64,000 nucleotides of DNA from Linum tenue (GCA_946122785.1 CAMGYJ010000009.1:8648937-8712936); one strand, 5' to 3'. Numbered from the stretch's first letter, positions 36,675 through 49,100 are shown. Numbers and translations are program-made. The notes: generated from the letters alone by a model not told the origin.

Positions 36675-37106
36675 CTAGAGGGAGGAAAAAAAAAAGGTTG
36701 ATAAGTACTCCACCATTTTAATTTTATGTGTGAACCAGAACACCAGATATATATGCTGATGATATAGTTGGAACCAGGATTGCCCAATGTATATGTGGTT
36801 ATGAATGGTTGAGCAAGAGGCTTTGGTATAATTTGTTCGGAATTCAGACATAAAGAAGGGGAAATTCAGTGTCCTCAAATGATTTCCCCCCCAAATAGTA
36901 GTATCACGATTGGAGAAAGAGAGATTGTCATTACTACCAAGCAAAGTGCACTTCTCCTCCTTGTTGTATTTCAACCAGGATATGTGATCAGGTGCTCTTT
37001 CTGATTGTGAAACATCGATGGTTTCAAACTTCAGTACTGTTGTGCTCTTGGAAAGGGACGGAACAAGGTGAAGCGAGCTTGCCAAGGGGCCCGTGATCAA
37101 ACCCAA
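36675..37106 (-). other. Open frame of 143 codons, unassigned
   Basis: A minus-strand open stretch begins at a TTG rather than an ATG and contains KFETIDVSQSERAPDHISW. I recognise no family, and there is no clear splice context or promoter. It may be an orphan exon of a decayed gene or chance. Confidence 0.2.
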
Positions 37107-37158
37107 TTAACTTTTAGCTAGTGGGATATGTGACATGTAATGCTTTGTTACTTATGAG

Positions 37159-37358
37159 TAATGTAGTCAAAAGCGAGTTTTTACGCAGAAATGTTTTGGT
37201 GATGTAGAAGCGTAAAATCGTAAGTACGTAAGTTTTAAAGCGGAGTTTTTAACTACATGAGTTATAGAATCTTAGATTTTGTGTAGAAACGTTTTAGTAA
37301 CCTAGAAGCGTAAAAATCGTAAGTTTTTAAGTTTTAAAGCGCGATTTTAACTACATTG
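37159..37358. mobile_element. Short hAT-like MITE (200 bp)
   Basis: The termini TAATGTAGTCAAAA and TTTTAACTACATTG are flanked by a perfect 8-bp repeat CTTATGAG (37151-37158 and 37359-37366). The inside contains two related half-elements with AGAAGCGTAAAA, TCGTAAGT and TTTTAAAGCG phrases. Confidence 0.85.
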
Positions 37359-37366
37359 CTTATGAG

Positions 37367-38526
37367 GATCCATTTTTTTTGCTCTAAATAGTAATTTTCA
37401 TACCATGTTCTTCGAAATATTTTTACTATATCGATGCATCCTTAGTTGTTCTAGTACCGTATTGCTTCTTACTTGTTCCTTTATGCATTTTATAGCCTAT
37501 AAGAGTATTTGTATACTTTTGATGCCTTTTGTGGTAGTTTTGTGTTGTTTTCAGGCATAGTCACCATTGAGATTAAGCTTACAAGAGGGAAGGATCAAAT
37601 AAGGAAGTACCCATATGCGAAATGAGCAGGAATATAAAGTTTTAGCCTCATGCTCCCGGTGGCAGTAGCCAATGGTGGACCATAAGTGTCCAGTAACGGG
37701 TTCAGACTGACATGCTATATTGAGGGAAGTCTAGAAGGTATTCCATGACACAAAAGTTGAGCCCCAACTTGATCTGTTGAACTTGTTTGATACCAGGGTC
37801 GTCTCAGGCAAGATTACTTACGTACTTTGGTTTCATATGTCCTTATTGGGTCGAGATGTTTTGTCACAAAGCTATGGATATGATTTTCCATGTTAGTCTC
37901 TTTCACTGAAGTTGCCAACTCGTCTGTCTGTCGTGATATTGTGTTATGTACTCAAATTATTTGAATTATATAAATCAAGTGAACCTATATCAATGTTCAA
38001 CAAAAATGTTTGTCCTTCTACTACTTCGGTTTAATCAGGAAGGTTTAGGCACACACAAAGAAGAACTATGTTGGAAAGATAAGAGGCTTTTTTCCGAATT
38101 GGGTTTAGACTGATGCTCAATCGAATAGGTAGAAAAGCATTTTATCCCACGTTCTAATAGCACGAGGATTGAGGCAGATTAGAAGCTCCTTTTGAGACCT
38201 CGAGTAAAAAAAACACCCAGATAATCATCACTCTATATAAGAAGTCGATATGGGAACCTATCTCTAGTGCATCAGCTCAAACCCTAATTGCAAAAACTCG
38301 TCGGTCCAAAAATCTTGCTATACGAGAGAAGATCAATAATATAGTAGAGAGATCCGATATCACTAAACTTATTCTTCTTATGTATGGAAGGATTATCGCC
38401 TCTTACAGCAACAACAATTGGCGAAGGTAGGTTGGAAGGAATCCAAATATTCAGGTAGGCCTCAACCTCAATGAACAATGATCTTTCACCAGGCTTATTC
38501 TGTATGGATCCATTCTGTTTCGCAGG
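37367..38526. other. Intergenic, nothing recognised
   Basis: There is no supported gene or RNA. Short open frames near 38284-38535 lack any recognisable motif. Confidence 0.45.
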
Positions 38527-38651
38527 TCGGCCCAATCCTTTGAAGTAGGATATCCAGGAAAAATAAAATAATTAGGCTTCCTCGGCAGTCGGCTCGGCCC
38601 AATCGCTGGAAGTAGGATATCCAGAAAAAACAAGTAAAATAATTTGGCTTC
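38527..38651. repeat. Tandem duplication of the tRNA-Val 3' flank
   Basis: Segment 38594-38651 repeats 38527-38580: TCGGCCCAATC, AAGTAGGATATCCAG, AAAATAATT and GGCTTC in the same order. On the minus strand this is the immediate 3' trailer of the tRNA, and the duplicated unit includes the last bases of the tRNA acceptor stem. Confidence 0.8.
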
Positions 38652-38718
38652 GCCCGGGTTCGAACCGGAGACCTTCAGTGTGTTAGACTGACGTGATAAC
38701 CAACTACACCACGAAACC
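38645..38718 (-). tRNA. tRNA-Val (anticodon AAC)
   Basis: This is a 74-nt cloverleaf on the minus strand. The acceptor stem is GGTTTCG/CGAAGCC with discriminator A. The A box region contains GTGTAGTTGGT, the anticodon loop is CTAACAC (anticodon AAC) and the T arm holds GGTTCGAACCC. No intron is present and CCA is not encoded, as expected for a eukaryotic nuclear tRNA. It sits about 190 bp upstream of the ALY gene, on the opposite strand. Confidence 0.96.
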
Positions 38719-38909
38719 AGTTTGTTTAGTTATTATATTTATGTTTCTTAAACCGTCGTCCAAATATGGGTGTCAGAACAAGAATCGTAATGCTGCCACG
38801 GCCGCCCTAAGTCAAAGGTCTATTCTTGTTTCAGCTCAAGGCCTAAACCCACCGCCCTAAAAATCTTCCGAGTCTCCCTGCTGCTCCGATCTACAATCAG
38901 ATTCCGAAG

Positions 38910-40290
38910 ATGGCCACCGCTCTGGACATGTCTCTCGACGACATCATAAAGGCCAACAAGAAGTCCAACAAGGGCTCTTCTCGAGGAGGCGGCGGCGGTG
39001 GAGGCGGAGATAAACCACCTCGCTCCGCCGGTCCTGGTCCTAGCCGTCGTGCCTCCAATCGCGCCGCCAACAGATCCGGCCCCTATTCCAAGGTAAATTC
39101 TTCATAAGGATTCTCCATTTTGCCACTCCAAGCTACCCTTCTCCTCCTCTTTCAGTTCAATAACCTAATCTTCCGCGTCCACCGCACAGCCGGGCGCGCA
39201 GCCAGCTCCCGAATCGGCATGGCAGCACGACATGTATACCGAGGCTTCCGGCAGCGGTGCCGCTTCGTTTCCCGGCGGCCGTGGTGGTCGAGCCGCCTCC
39301 CTCGAGACAGGAACCAAGATCTATATCTCAAACTTGGATTATGGAGTTTCTGATGAAGATATCAAGGTTAGATGCAATTCCTGTGCTTGCTTTGAATACT
39401 TGGAATCTGGAGATTTTAGAGCTAGTGAAAGGTTATGAATTGCTGATCCTGAGTGTTGATCTCTGATTCAGGAGCTGTTCTCGGAGGTTGGTGATATGAA
39501 ACGGTACACAGTGCATTACGATAGGAGTGGGAGATCAGAGGTATTAATATTACTATACTGATCCAATTTCAAGCTTTTTGGTGTAGTCTGGCTATTCTGT
39601 ATAGAGGGTTTTGTTACCTCTGAGGGTTAATGCTCGTGTCTCTCAGGGAACTGCTGAAATTGTATTTGCACGCCGGGAAGATGCTATTGCCGCTGTCAAA
39701 CGATATAATGATGTGCAACTAGATGGGAAACCAATGAAGATCGAGATCGTTGCCAAGAATATTCCTCCTCCTGCTGCTGCTGCTGCTCATTCACCTGCAG
39801 AAGGCTTCAACCGGAATCAAACTGGTGGTGGCAGAAGGTTAGCTCATGACCCTTTTACTTTCCATTGCAAAGTTTGTAACATTGAATTCCGTGGTTGGAT
39901 TTTCTTTTTAGATGTTAGTTATAAGAGAATGGATTCATTGTACAGTAGATGAACTTAGCAACCCTTCTCTTCTAGCCGAAATTCAGCAGCTATTGCATAA
40001 TAATGAGATTCAGTCTTTGCTATGTGAGATGCTGCTTAGATGCCTTTGCTTATTTGAGGGGCTGATTTGGTGACAATGGCAGGCAAGGAAGGGGGAGATC
40101 TGCAGGAGGGCCTCGTGGTGGCAGTGGTGGTGGTGGTGGAGGCGGCGGCGGTGGTGGTGGCGGTAGCCGTGGTGCCAGGGCTGGGAAGGGAAGAGGCAAA
40201 GGTCGCGGTGAGAAGGTATCAGTGTCAGCGGAGGATCTTGATGCTGATCTTGAGAAGTACCACTCAGGAGGAGCAATGCAAGAAGACTAG
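38910..40290 (+). CDS. ALY/THO4: THO complex subunit 4 / ALY mRNA export adaptor
   Basis: This is a nuclear RNA-binding adaptor that links spliced mRNA and UAP56 to the export receptor. Exons are 38910-39092, 39190-39366, 39472-39540, 39647-39837 and 40083-40290, all GT-AG, giving 275 aa. The N-terminal box is LDMSLDDIIK, the UAP56-binding motif. The central RRM starts at TGTKIYISNLDYGVSDEDI and includes GTAEIVFARREDA. A very Gly-rich, Arg-containing stretch follows, and the C-terminal box DLDADLEKYHSGGAM ends the protein. All junction phases agree. Plants have several ALY paralogues; which one this is cannot be told. Confidence 0.95.
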
Positions 40291-41281
40291 AATGTCTCTC
40301 CATCTCCCCGTGCCCTACTTGCTACCTTGACAGTTTCATCAACACTGGAGTCTGGGACTGCTAATGGAAGCACATTTCTGAGTTATTGTACCTGCAATTA
40401 AAGTCTACATACAAAATGGGCATTTGGCAAAATGTTACTGAATCCTTTTTCGCTTTTAAAAAATTGTACTGTGGAGGAAGGAGACAGTATCGTGTTCTGG
40501 TATCCTGTAAGATATTCCCCTGCTTGTTGGAATGTTGATTTGCCCTTATTGTTCACTGCCAACATGACAATTTGATGCCTTGTACTCTTGTAAGCTGGAG
40601 ATTTAAGCCACTGCTGAACAGCCATTGTTTTGAATTTGCCTGTGTTTTGGCAAAACTGTTTCGTTTGCTTTAGTAAGTTTTGATTCCATTAAGTTTCTAA
40701 TTGCTGTAGTTTGTCCCGAGTAGTGTGTTATGTTAGTTGAGAGCTTTCAGTTTAACTGGAGAGTGAAGTTTGCTTGTGGAGAGCCAAGTCGGTTTAACTG
40801 TTTAGGCCCTGTTTATTTTCATTTCTGTTTCCTGTTTTTGAGAAAACAGATGTTGAAAACAGGTGAAAACAACATTTCGTCGTTTCCGAAAACAGCAGGA
40901 AGTTGTCACTTTCTGTTTTCATAGTTGGAAACGAATAGAAAACAGAATGAAAAATAAACAAGTTTTCTCGTTTCGGTTGCCAAATTTATGACATGAAAAC
41001 AGAGAACAAGAAACGAAAATAGAAGTGAACAGGGCCTAGTTTATAATGATTGCTGAAAACTGTTTCGTAAACCGTAATTTGGGCCTGGGATGGAAACGAA
41101 ATAGAAATATTTTGGGCCTCTGAAACAGAATCCGGGGCAAAATAGGTAAACAAAAGAACCGCGAAAAGCGAAGCTCTTCCCGCCGGTTCCCCCTCTTTCC
41201 TTTCTTCACTCATTCTGGAGCGACGGCGAACAAACTCCCGAATCCCGAACTTTTCACTCTGCTGCCTTCTGTCGCCCCGCC
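40291..41281. other. ALY 3' UTR, MITE and ORC2 promoter region
   Basis: The first few hundred bases are ALY 3' UTR and the last roughly 200 are the ORC2 upstream region. A small inverted-repeat element lies between them. Confidence 0.6.
40805..41036. mobile_element. MITE with GGCCCTGTTTATTTTC termini (232 bp)
   Basis: GGCCCTGTTTATTTTCATTT at the left faces AATAGAAGTGAACAGGGCC at the right, with many GAAAACAG/CTGTTTTC motifs inside. It is flanked by TA on both sides. The superfamily is uncertain: the flanking dinucleotide fits Tc1/mariner, but the termini also resemble PIF/Harbinger and hAT MITEs. Confidence 0.75.
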
Positions 41282-43061
41282 ATGGAGATAAACGATGGTG
41301 AAGAAGAGGAGGAGTTCGAGTTCTCTCGGAATTACTTTTTGGCGAAAGAGTTGGGCGGCTCCAGTAAGAAATCCGGCCGCAAGATCTCCGATATTGATCC
41401 CGTCGACGAGCAGGTAAAGGGTTTTTCTAATCCGGCCTAAATAACCCGGCTGCCGGAGGTCGGGCCTCGCTGATCTACATTTTCTTGCTGAATCCAGGAG
41501 CTAAGAACGGCCGCCAACAACCTTGAGCCGAAACATGAGAGAGAGGTTGCTTCACTTATGGAGAGCTACAAGGCGTCGTATCCTGAGTGGGGTTTCATGC
41601 TCAGGTAATAAGGCTTGCTTCCCTTTTACACCGTGGTTATAAAAACAGCCAGTCAAAAATGAAGCTCAATTCGAACTTTCGAGCAAGTTTTTCCATCCCC
41701 ATTTCCTCGAGTTGTAGCGGCTTTGCCTATTCTTACTTGACCTCAAGGGAAAATGGGGTTTTGCTTGTGCGTTGACTGTTAGTAAATTTGATCCGGTTTG
41801 CTTAGTATTTATGCTGGTTATTTTGTGGGTAAGGTTGGTCTGGTAGTGTTCTGATCGAAGCTTATGTTCTTTGTTATGGGCGACTAGGACCGGTTTTGGA
41901 CTTCTTATGTATGGGTTTGGTTCCAAGAAGGCCTTGATTGAAGATTTTGCTTCTACCTCATTAACCGAGTATTCTGTGGTTGTAATCAATGGGTATGTTC
42001 AGTCTATCAATCTGAAGCAGGTAAGATGACAAACAAGCTTCATTTGCACACCTGATTTTTTCTATGCTAGTTCTTATGCTGCATAATGTTGTCTCTTGGG
42101 TGAAAAGGTTATGGTTGCCATAGCTGAAGTATGGTGGGATCAACTCAAGGCTAAGAGAAGGAACTCTCCTTCTCAAGCTCAACAACCATTTAACTCTCGA
42201 TCTATTGACGATCTTCTTGCATTTATGGATGGGCAAGAGGCGGATGATGACAAGTCCTTTGTCTGCATCATTGTGAACAATATTGATGGGCCTGGCTTAA
42301 GAGAACCCGAAAGTCAGCACCTTCTTGCTCGAATCGCTTCTTGTACACATATCCGCATCATTGCCTCTATTGACCATGTCAATGCTCCACTGTGTAAGTC
42401 CCCCCCAGCTTCCTCTTTAGCCGCTGCAGAGAATCAAAAGACTTGAGAGCATATTTCAGTTCCTATTAATATAATTGAATTCTGGTGTCTTGTTTACTCT
42501 TGCTTTTTGGCATGTTAGTGTGGGATAAGAAGATGGTTCACACCCAGTTCAACTGGTACTGGTATCATGTCCCTACCTTTGCACCTTACGTGGTTGAAGG
42601 AGTGTTCTTCCCTTTGATACTCGCGCATAGCAGCACAGCGCAGAGTGCGAAAACAGCTGCAATAGTTTTGCAGAGTTTGACTCCCAATGCCCAGAGTGTG
42701 TTCAGAGTACTTGCGGAGTATCAGCTTTCTCATCCTGACGTAGAAGGCAAGTAATTATGATCCCACTCGTGGTGACTTTCTCGACCACTACCCTGCTCCA
42801 CATCCCCAATCTCACTATTTTTTAAACTGTGTCCCATTCTTTTCTCTCTCATTTTTTTCAGGCATGCCGATTGAAAGCTTGTATGCAGCCTCGCGAGAGC
42901 GGTTCCTCGTGTCAAGCCAGGTTACACTGAACTCTCATTTGACGGAGTTCAAAGATCACGAGTTGGTCAAGACTAGAAGGAATGCTGATGGTCAAGACTG
43001 CGTCTATATTCCTCTTGCTAATGATGGGTTGCAGAAGCTGCTGCCGGAGATCAATCCATAG
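41282..43061 (+). CDS. ORC2: Origin recognition complex subunit 2
   Basis: This is a subunit of the nuclear complex that marks replication origins and loads MCM helicase. Exons are 41282-41413, 41498-41604, 41888-42020, 42108-42393, 42519-42746 and 42862-43061, giving 361 aa, almost the length of the Arabidopsis protein. Recognisable ORC2 segments are [24 protein letters not shown] (split by a junction), [27 protein letters not shown] and [20 protein letters not shown]. The acidic N-terminus is short, as in plants. The fifth intron (42747-42861) must use a GC donor (AG|GCAAGT); only this keeps [10 protein letters not shown] in frame. No defects are seen. Confidence 0.95.
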
Positions 43062-43297
43062 CGTTGTTTGCCCTTTCTGTAACAGCCATGAAGGATGATG
43101 TTTGTACTCAATCGTTCCCGGGGTTTTGCTGTTGGTAGTTCTATTGAATTGGGGGGCAGGAAAGATCTGAGAACACTACTCGATTATGATGTCCACAACT
43201 TGTTAAGTTAGGTCGGTTGAGATGCATCATGAATGAAGAGGTCCAATTTTGCACTATTTAACTGCAACAACCTCATGGACGTTGCATTTTTTTTTTA
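43062..43297 (+). other. ORC2 3' UTR
   Basis: This is the downstream sequence of ORC2, reaching the PIF/Harbinger-like MITE. Its last three bases (TTA) are the left target duplication of that element. Confidence 0.5.
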
Positions 43298-43965
43298 GGT
43301 CTTGTTTGCTTAATGGATTTCATCATGGATTTGGTACATAAAAACCAATCATCATGGACTTTGTACATAATCCATTGTTTGCTTAATGGATTTAGCAGGG
43401 ACAAATCAATGGGGCCCACAGTGTTTTAGTGTCCAAATTCGTGGACCTCATGGACTTGAGAATCGCAAGAGGTGAGATTTGTGTTGGGGTGCAAAGTCCT
43501 TGATTACTTTTTACAATTATAACCCGACTTATTTCACTAATTACCAATTTATCCTCTTTCATTTACTAATGACCAACTTGTAGTGCATATTAATTTTGCA
43601 TTCAATATTGATTATTATTCATTGCACGCATTACATGATTAATCTCAAAGCATATGTTGCAATATTGAAAACCTTAAGGAATTGTCTAATTGTTTATATA
43701 ATATAAAGTTGTTATTGATCGATGATGTTCATTTGTTAGTGGAACGAAGCTATTAGATGAAAATTGTTTTGCAATAAAAATTATAATGTAAAAATAAATA
43801 ATACTCAATAAGGAAACAATGCCAAATCCATCATGAAATCCAACAAGCAAACAATGATTTGTACCAAAAACCAAATGGGGCAATTTCATCATATATCTAT
43901 GGTTTTGTAAAACCCAGATTTTAATCAAAACCTTCATTTTTCAAATTCATGAAACAAACGAGCCC
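43298..43965. mobile_element. PIF/Harbinger-like MITE (668 bp)
   Basis: The termini GGTCTTGTTTGCTTAATGG and CATGAAACAAACGAGCCC are imperfect inverted repeats, flanked by TTA on both sides (43295-43297 and 43966-43968), the 3-bp target typical of PIF/Harbinger. The interior repeats TTGCTTAATGGATTT and TCATGGA phrases. Confidence 0.8.
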
Positions 43966-44054
43966 TTAAGACATGAGTAAGGAGATTTCAGTTCTAGTGG
44001 AAGAAGATTTCCCAGCTTTAAAGTTTAAATGAGTCTATTGAAACTTTATTTTTT

Positions 44055-44500
44055 GGGTAAATACAATTTAATATCCAAACCTTTCATTTTAAACAATATA
44101 ATAGCCAAACCTTTTCGAAAACAATTTAATATCCAAATTGTCAACTTTCCGTTCGTTTGACCGTTAGTTGACACTTCAAAAAAGCTTTGTTTAGGAGAAA
44201 TTGTCACAATACAACTTTGTTTTCTTGTTTTGGCATTGCAGATGACAAAATATTTAGATATTCTATACCATCATGGTGGAGTCATGGACTTCTCGGGTTT
44301 GGAACTACGATATGTTGGTGGTTCTTCAGAGAAGATATCGATGGATATTGATGAAGTGTCGTACTTCGAACTTTTTTGAAGTATCAACTAACGGTAAAAA
44401 AGACAGAAAGTTGACGATTTGGATATCAGATTGTTTTCGAAAATGTTTGACTATTATATTGTTTAAAATGAAAGGTTTGGATATTAAATTGTATTTACCC
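44055..44500. mobile_element. Mutator-like (MULE) MITE, long TIRs and 9-bp TSD (446 bp)
   Basis: Inverted repeats of roughly 120 bp start GGGTAAATACAATTTAATAT and end ATATTAAATTGTATTTACCC. The flanks are TTATTTTTT on both sides (44046-44054 and 44501-44509). Long TIRs with a 9-bp duplication are the Mutator hallmark. The central part has no coding capacity. Confidence 0.92.
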
Positions 44501-44509
44501 TTATTTTTT

Positions 44510-45059
44510 TTATAAATGATTTAAGGTCGAAGATGTGTGGAAATTTCAATGAGTTGTCATCATGGTTTGAGATTGATGGAAGTCCAGTAAATGTGGAAGA
44601 GAGTCTATCACGCCACCTTAGAAAGAAGGTTTGTAAGAACCTTTTGGAAGCTAATTCAGGTCCCATGTTATAGTCTCTTGCAATGAATTTTGTGTCTACA
44701 ATAAGACATCAATGATAATCTATTGTGAGATATAAGGGGTAGATATTAAATAGTATAAGGAAACCATTAAGCTCAACTATGTTTAGGAAGGAAAAAAAAG
44801 TTTATCTAACGAAAGGTGAAAATGAAGTTAGAGATAGGAAAAAAAAATGTTTATCTAACTATGTTCAACAATCTGCGTCCTTCGCTCCTTTTAATGTCGA
44901 TCCTCCACAACATTATAAATTTCTTGAGTTATTTCCTACAATCCTCCCCTCTAGAAACCCCTCGAATCTCCGTCAGGCTTTCGCTAAAAAATAAACGAAG
45001 AGGCTCTTAGGTTACCCACTCGCTTTTCCTTTTGTGATTTATTGTTTTGTAATCGAAAT
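44510..45059. other. Intergenic, nothing firm
   Basis: No gene is recognised in this AT-rich stretch between the MULE MITE and the second PMD fossil. It could be the outer part of the same dead PMD element. Confidence 0.4.
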
Positions 45060-46020
45060 AATCTGGTTTCATTCAATTTTTTATAGATGAGTGTTGATAT
45101 ATACGATCCTCGATTGTATATCGATCCCAGGTCAAGGGATGCACAATATTTAACCGAGCATTTAACACATTGTTCCCGTGCCATTTGGCACAATAATCCG
45201 GTAGGCACGCCATACCGTCTAAAACTTTAATTTTTAGTATTTTGTTTTTCTTTCACTAATAGTTTGCTAATTTTGTCATTTTTTTCGTAGGAATCACTCA
45301 TTCTCATCACCCATAGAGGGACTTCATGCTTGCCCGAATGACATGACCGACTAAAGTCGTATCTAGAGAGGACGGGTTTGATGATGAGACACTTCATGCG
45401 GATTGAGATCGACAACAATCTGTTGACGGCAATGTCAGAAAGGTGGGGCCGAATTACACACATTCCACTTTCCTGAGTGGGAAATGACGATCACTCTCAA
45501 AGACATTGTCATCCTCACTGGGATGTCGATCACTGGAGAGGGCATTATCGGCACCTCGAGAGTTCCCGAGAAGGCTTGGGCCCTAGATTAGGTAACGTTT
45601 GAACTTTGACATGCCAACGACGGCGACAATCCAAGGACCGGGGCATCCACCGGTGAATGCAGGACAAATATCAATCATATGGCTTGTTGATCACATCCAA
45701 GAGGAGGTTGAGATTGATGCATACACCTCCAAAAAACAAGTGGAGCGGTATTCACGTGTCTACCTCATTGTTTTGGTTGGTGGATTCATGTTTCCAAACA
45801 AGGAGAATAGGTGACATGTGGTTACCGTTGCTGCTCGGTAACTGAGACGAGATCCGAAGAAAGAGCTGGAAGTCAATCGTGTTAGCGACGATCTATCGAG
45901 AACTGTGTATATGCTCGAACATGGGTGCGAAACAAGCTGGGGATGGTATGTTCATCCTCTCGCTCTAGGCATGGGATTTGCACCCTTCTATGTCTATTTC
46001 ACAGTTCGAAGTGACTGAAA
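45060..46020 (+). pseudogene. Second plant-mobile-domain (PMD) fossil, frameshifted
   Basis: Translated in shifting plus-strand frames this gives PMD blocks in the expected order: LYIDPRSRDAQYL, then FPEWEMTITLKDIVILTGMSITGEG, then GGFMFPNKENR, then ATIYRELC and GAKQAGDGMF. Several stops and frameshifts separate them. It lies beside the 3' end of OXP1 and is unrelated to it. It is older and more decayed than the copy at 13.6 kb. Confidence 0.7.
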
Positions 46021-46159
46021 TAAACAACACATAGTAGACTGAATACTATGGCGCCAAAATTATTTTCAAATTCCCAAGCATGAGTAGCATATGAAGAAGA
46101 AAGAGTTGGGAGCGATTCAAGTTTCAAAGAGATTTGCGCATAAAATAAGAAAGAAACAG

Positions 46160-49100
46160 CTAAGGGGAGCCCCATCCACCACCACCAGGTGTAAGTATCT
46201 GAAGAATCTCACCAGCCTGAACCTCGACCGTGTTCTTACCACCCAGGTAAATCCTCCTTTTATCCCTCTTGATCAAATAGTTCTCGCCGCGAGCTCCATC
46301 GTCCCCGCCAGCCAACCCTCTCGGCGCATGAACCCGCCTCTCCGACAGAATGCTCACCACAACCGGCCTCCTGAACTCAATCTCCCTCACAATCCCATCT
46401 CCTCCCTTGTTCACTCCCAACCCGCCGCTCTTCTCCCTCATCCCAAACCGGTGCAGCAAAACTGGATACCTCTGCTCGAATATCTCCGGATCAGTCATCC
46501 GAGTGTTCGTCATATGACACTGCACCCCGCTCGTTCCTTCCCACGTCGGCCCTGCCCCACTCCCACCTCCGATTGTCTCGTAGTAACCAAACGAGTCGTC
46601 CCCAAAGGTGAGGTTGTTCATGCACCCCTGAGAGCAAGCACACGCCTGGAATGCTGTGAGTACAACGTCGGTTATTCTCTGCGACGTTAGCACGTTGCCT
46701 CCAACGACGGCAGCTTTGTCGCTTGGGGAGAGAAATGAGCCTTGAGGTATGTGGATCTCGACAGGGGCTAAGCAGCCTTGGTTCAGAGGGATGTCGACGT
46801 TGACTAAGCAGCGAAGGCAGTATATGACTGCAGCAGCAGTCACTGCTTCAGGTGCATTCCAGTTGCCGTACACCTCTGGACTTGTCCCGTCGAAATTGAA
46901 AGATGCTTCCCCCTTCTCACCGTTGATGGTCAGCTTCAGATGAATGGTGGAACCGTCGTCCATTAGATCCTCCTCTTCTATGGTGACGATGGAGCTGCGA
47001 GAATCATTTGGAGACTGAGATGACGAGACTCTCAAAGCTACGGACTTCAGCATTTCCCTCACTGCTTCTTCCGCGTTTAGTTGAACATAGGTCATGTAAG
47101 CTTGAACAGTTTCCAGACCATACTGCTCGATCAACTCTTTTATAAGGGAAATTCCTCTCCGGTTCGCAGCTATCTGTGCATGTAGATCGGATAGATTATC
47201 CTGAAGCCGGCGTGTTCCTGGGATTTTGAAGTGACCTCCTGCGCCTGAATCGTCAAGAGAAGAGCCGGGGAACTGCAGAAGCCTGATGATTCCTTCTTCT
47301 TGAAAAACGCCTCCTTCCACCAACTTGAATGCTTTGATTGCTGCCCCTTCTTCAAATATGGACTTCGAAAATGGTGGCATGCTTCCAGGAGTTATGCCTC
47401 CAATTTCTGCATGGTGGCCTCTGCTAGCGACAAAGAAGACCAGTTTGCCTTTTTCGAAAACAGGAGTAATGACTGTTATGTCTGGAAGATGACTGCCTCC
47501 AGCAGAAGGATGATTAGTGACTAACACATCGCCTTCATTTAGGCTATCACCCCAGTGATTAAGCTGCCATCGAACAGTGCTGGACATAGCTCCGAGGTGG
47601 ACAGGGACATGGGGCGCATTAGCAACGAGGCCTCCATCAGGGCCAAAGAGAGCACAAGAGAAATCTAGCCGTTCTTTGATGTTTGTTGATATCGATGTTC
47701 TTTGCAATGTCCTTCCCATCTGCTCGGCTATTCCCATGAACCGGTGATTGAAAATTGAGAGCTGAACAACATCGGCGACTTTCTCAGATATTTTGACAGC
47801 CGGACCCACATCAGAGTCGAGTTTGATTTTGATGTTCCCATACTTGGTTATATTTGCCTTACAATTGGGTTCCACTATCACAGTACTGTTTCCATTCATG
47901 ATGATTGCAGGGCCAGGGATTACATGTCCAAACCCTAGATTCTCAAGCCGGAAAAGTGGTACCTGGTGCCATCCCTCTCCGAAGTAAAGCTGGTAAGGAT
48001 TACTCTCTGATTTTGGTGTACCAGTAGCAGGTTCCAACACCTGTGGCTTCAATATGTTTGTAACTCCAATACCACGAACTCTGACATCACAAATAAGAAT
48101 ATTCCTGTTCTGTAGCTTGAATCCATACTCTTGCTGGAACATCTTCACAAATTCCACATCATAATCAGATACTGATCCATCTTCATTCACACTCCCCTTC
48201 ACCATTATTGCGGTATCTGTACCTTCATACCTTAAATTCAGATAGGTTTCAGTTGTTATGTTTCCCTCTCTGAAACCTTGCTCCTGTAATGTCTGTTTCA
48301 CCTGGTTTAGTAACACGCTTTCTCTGTGGGAAGCCTCTAGGATGGACTCAGGTCCATAAACAGCCGAGTATGGCTCTTGAGCCTCTTCCACTACATCTGC
48401 CAACCCCATGCCATAAGCACTCAGTATCCCACAAAACCTGTGAATCAGTACTTCTGTCATACCCAACGACCTAGCAATAGCACAAGCATGCTGAGGGCCA
48501 GCACCTCCAAAGCATGCCAGAGCATGATTCCTTGTCTCGTGCCCTTTCATCTCAGTCAGCTGCCTTATTGGGCGACACATGGTCTCATTTGCAACATTGA
48601 TAAAACCAAGTGCAATTTCTTCCACTGACATATCTTTGGCACTTGAATCCTGGCTTTTCCTATACGAGTTTATTTGTGCAGCAAGTTTCCCGAATTCTTT
48701 TCTCGTAGCTTCAATATCCAAGGGTTGATCCTCATTGGGCCCAAAGATGGAAGGAAAGTAATCAGGAATGACATATCCTAGAATGAGGTTAGCATCCGTA
48801 ACAGCCAATTCTCCTCCTTTCCTGTAACAAACAGGACCTGGGTGTGCACCAACTGATTCAGGACCTACCCTAAATGCTCCAAATTGGAACTTCAATTTCG
48901 ATCCTCCACCAGCAGCAACCGTGTTAATATCTAGCTGAGGTGCCTGTATAATAGCACCAGCAATCTGAGTTTCAAGAACTTGTTCATAACTCCCAGCATA
49001 ACGGCTCACGTCAGTGGAGGTACCTCCCATGTCAAACCCAATGAGGGGCTTCTCCGTTTCAAGCCCAAAAAGGGTTTGCGAGTAACCAACCACCCCACCA

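Noticed and set aside
36675..37106. Calling the 143-codon frame a real gene
   Set aside because: No ATG at its start, no recognised motif and no supporting splice structure.
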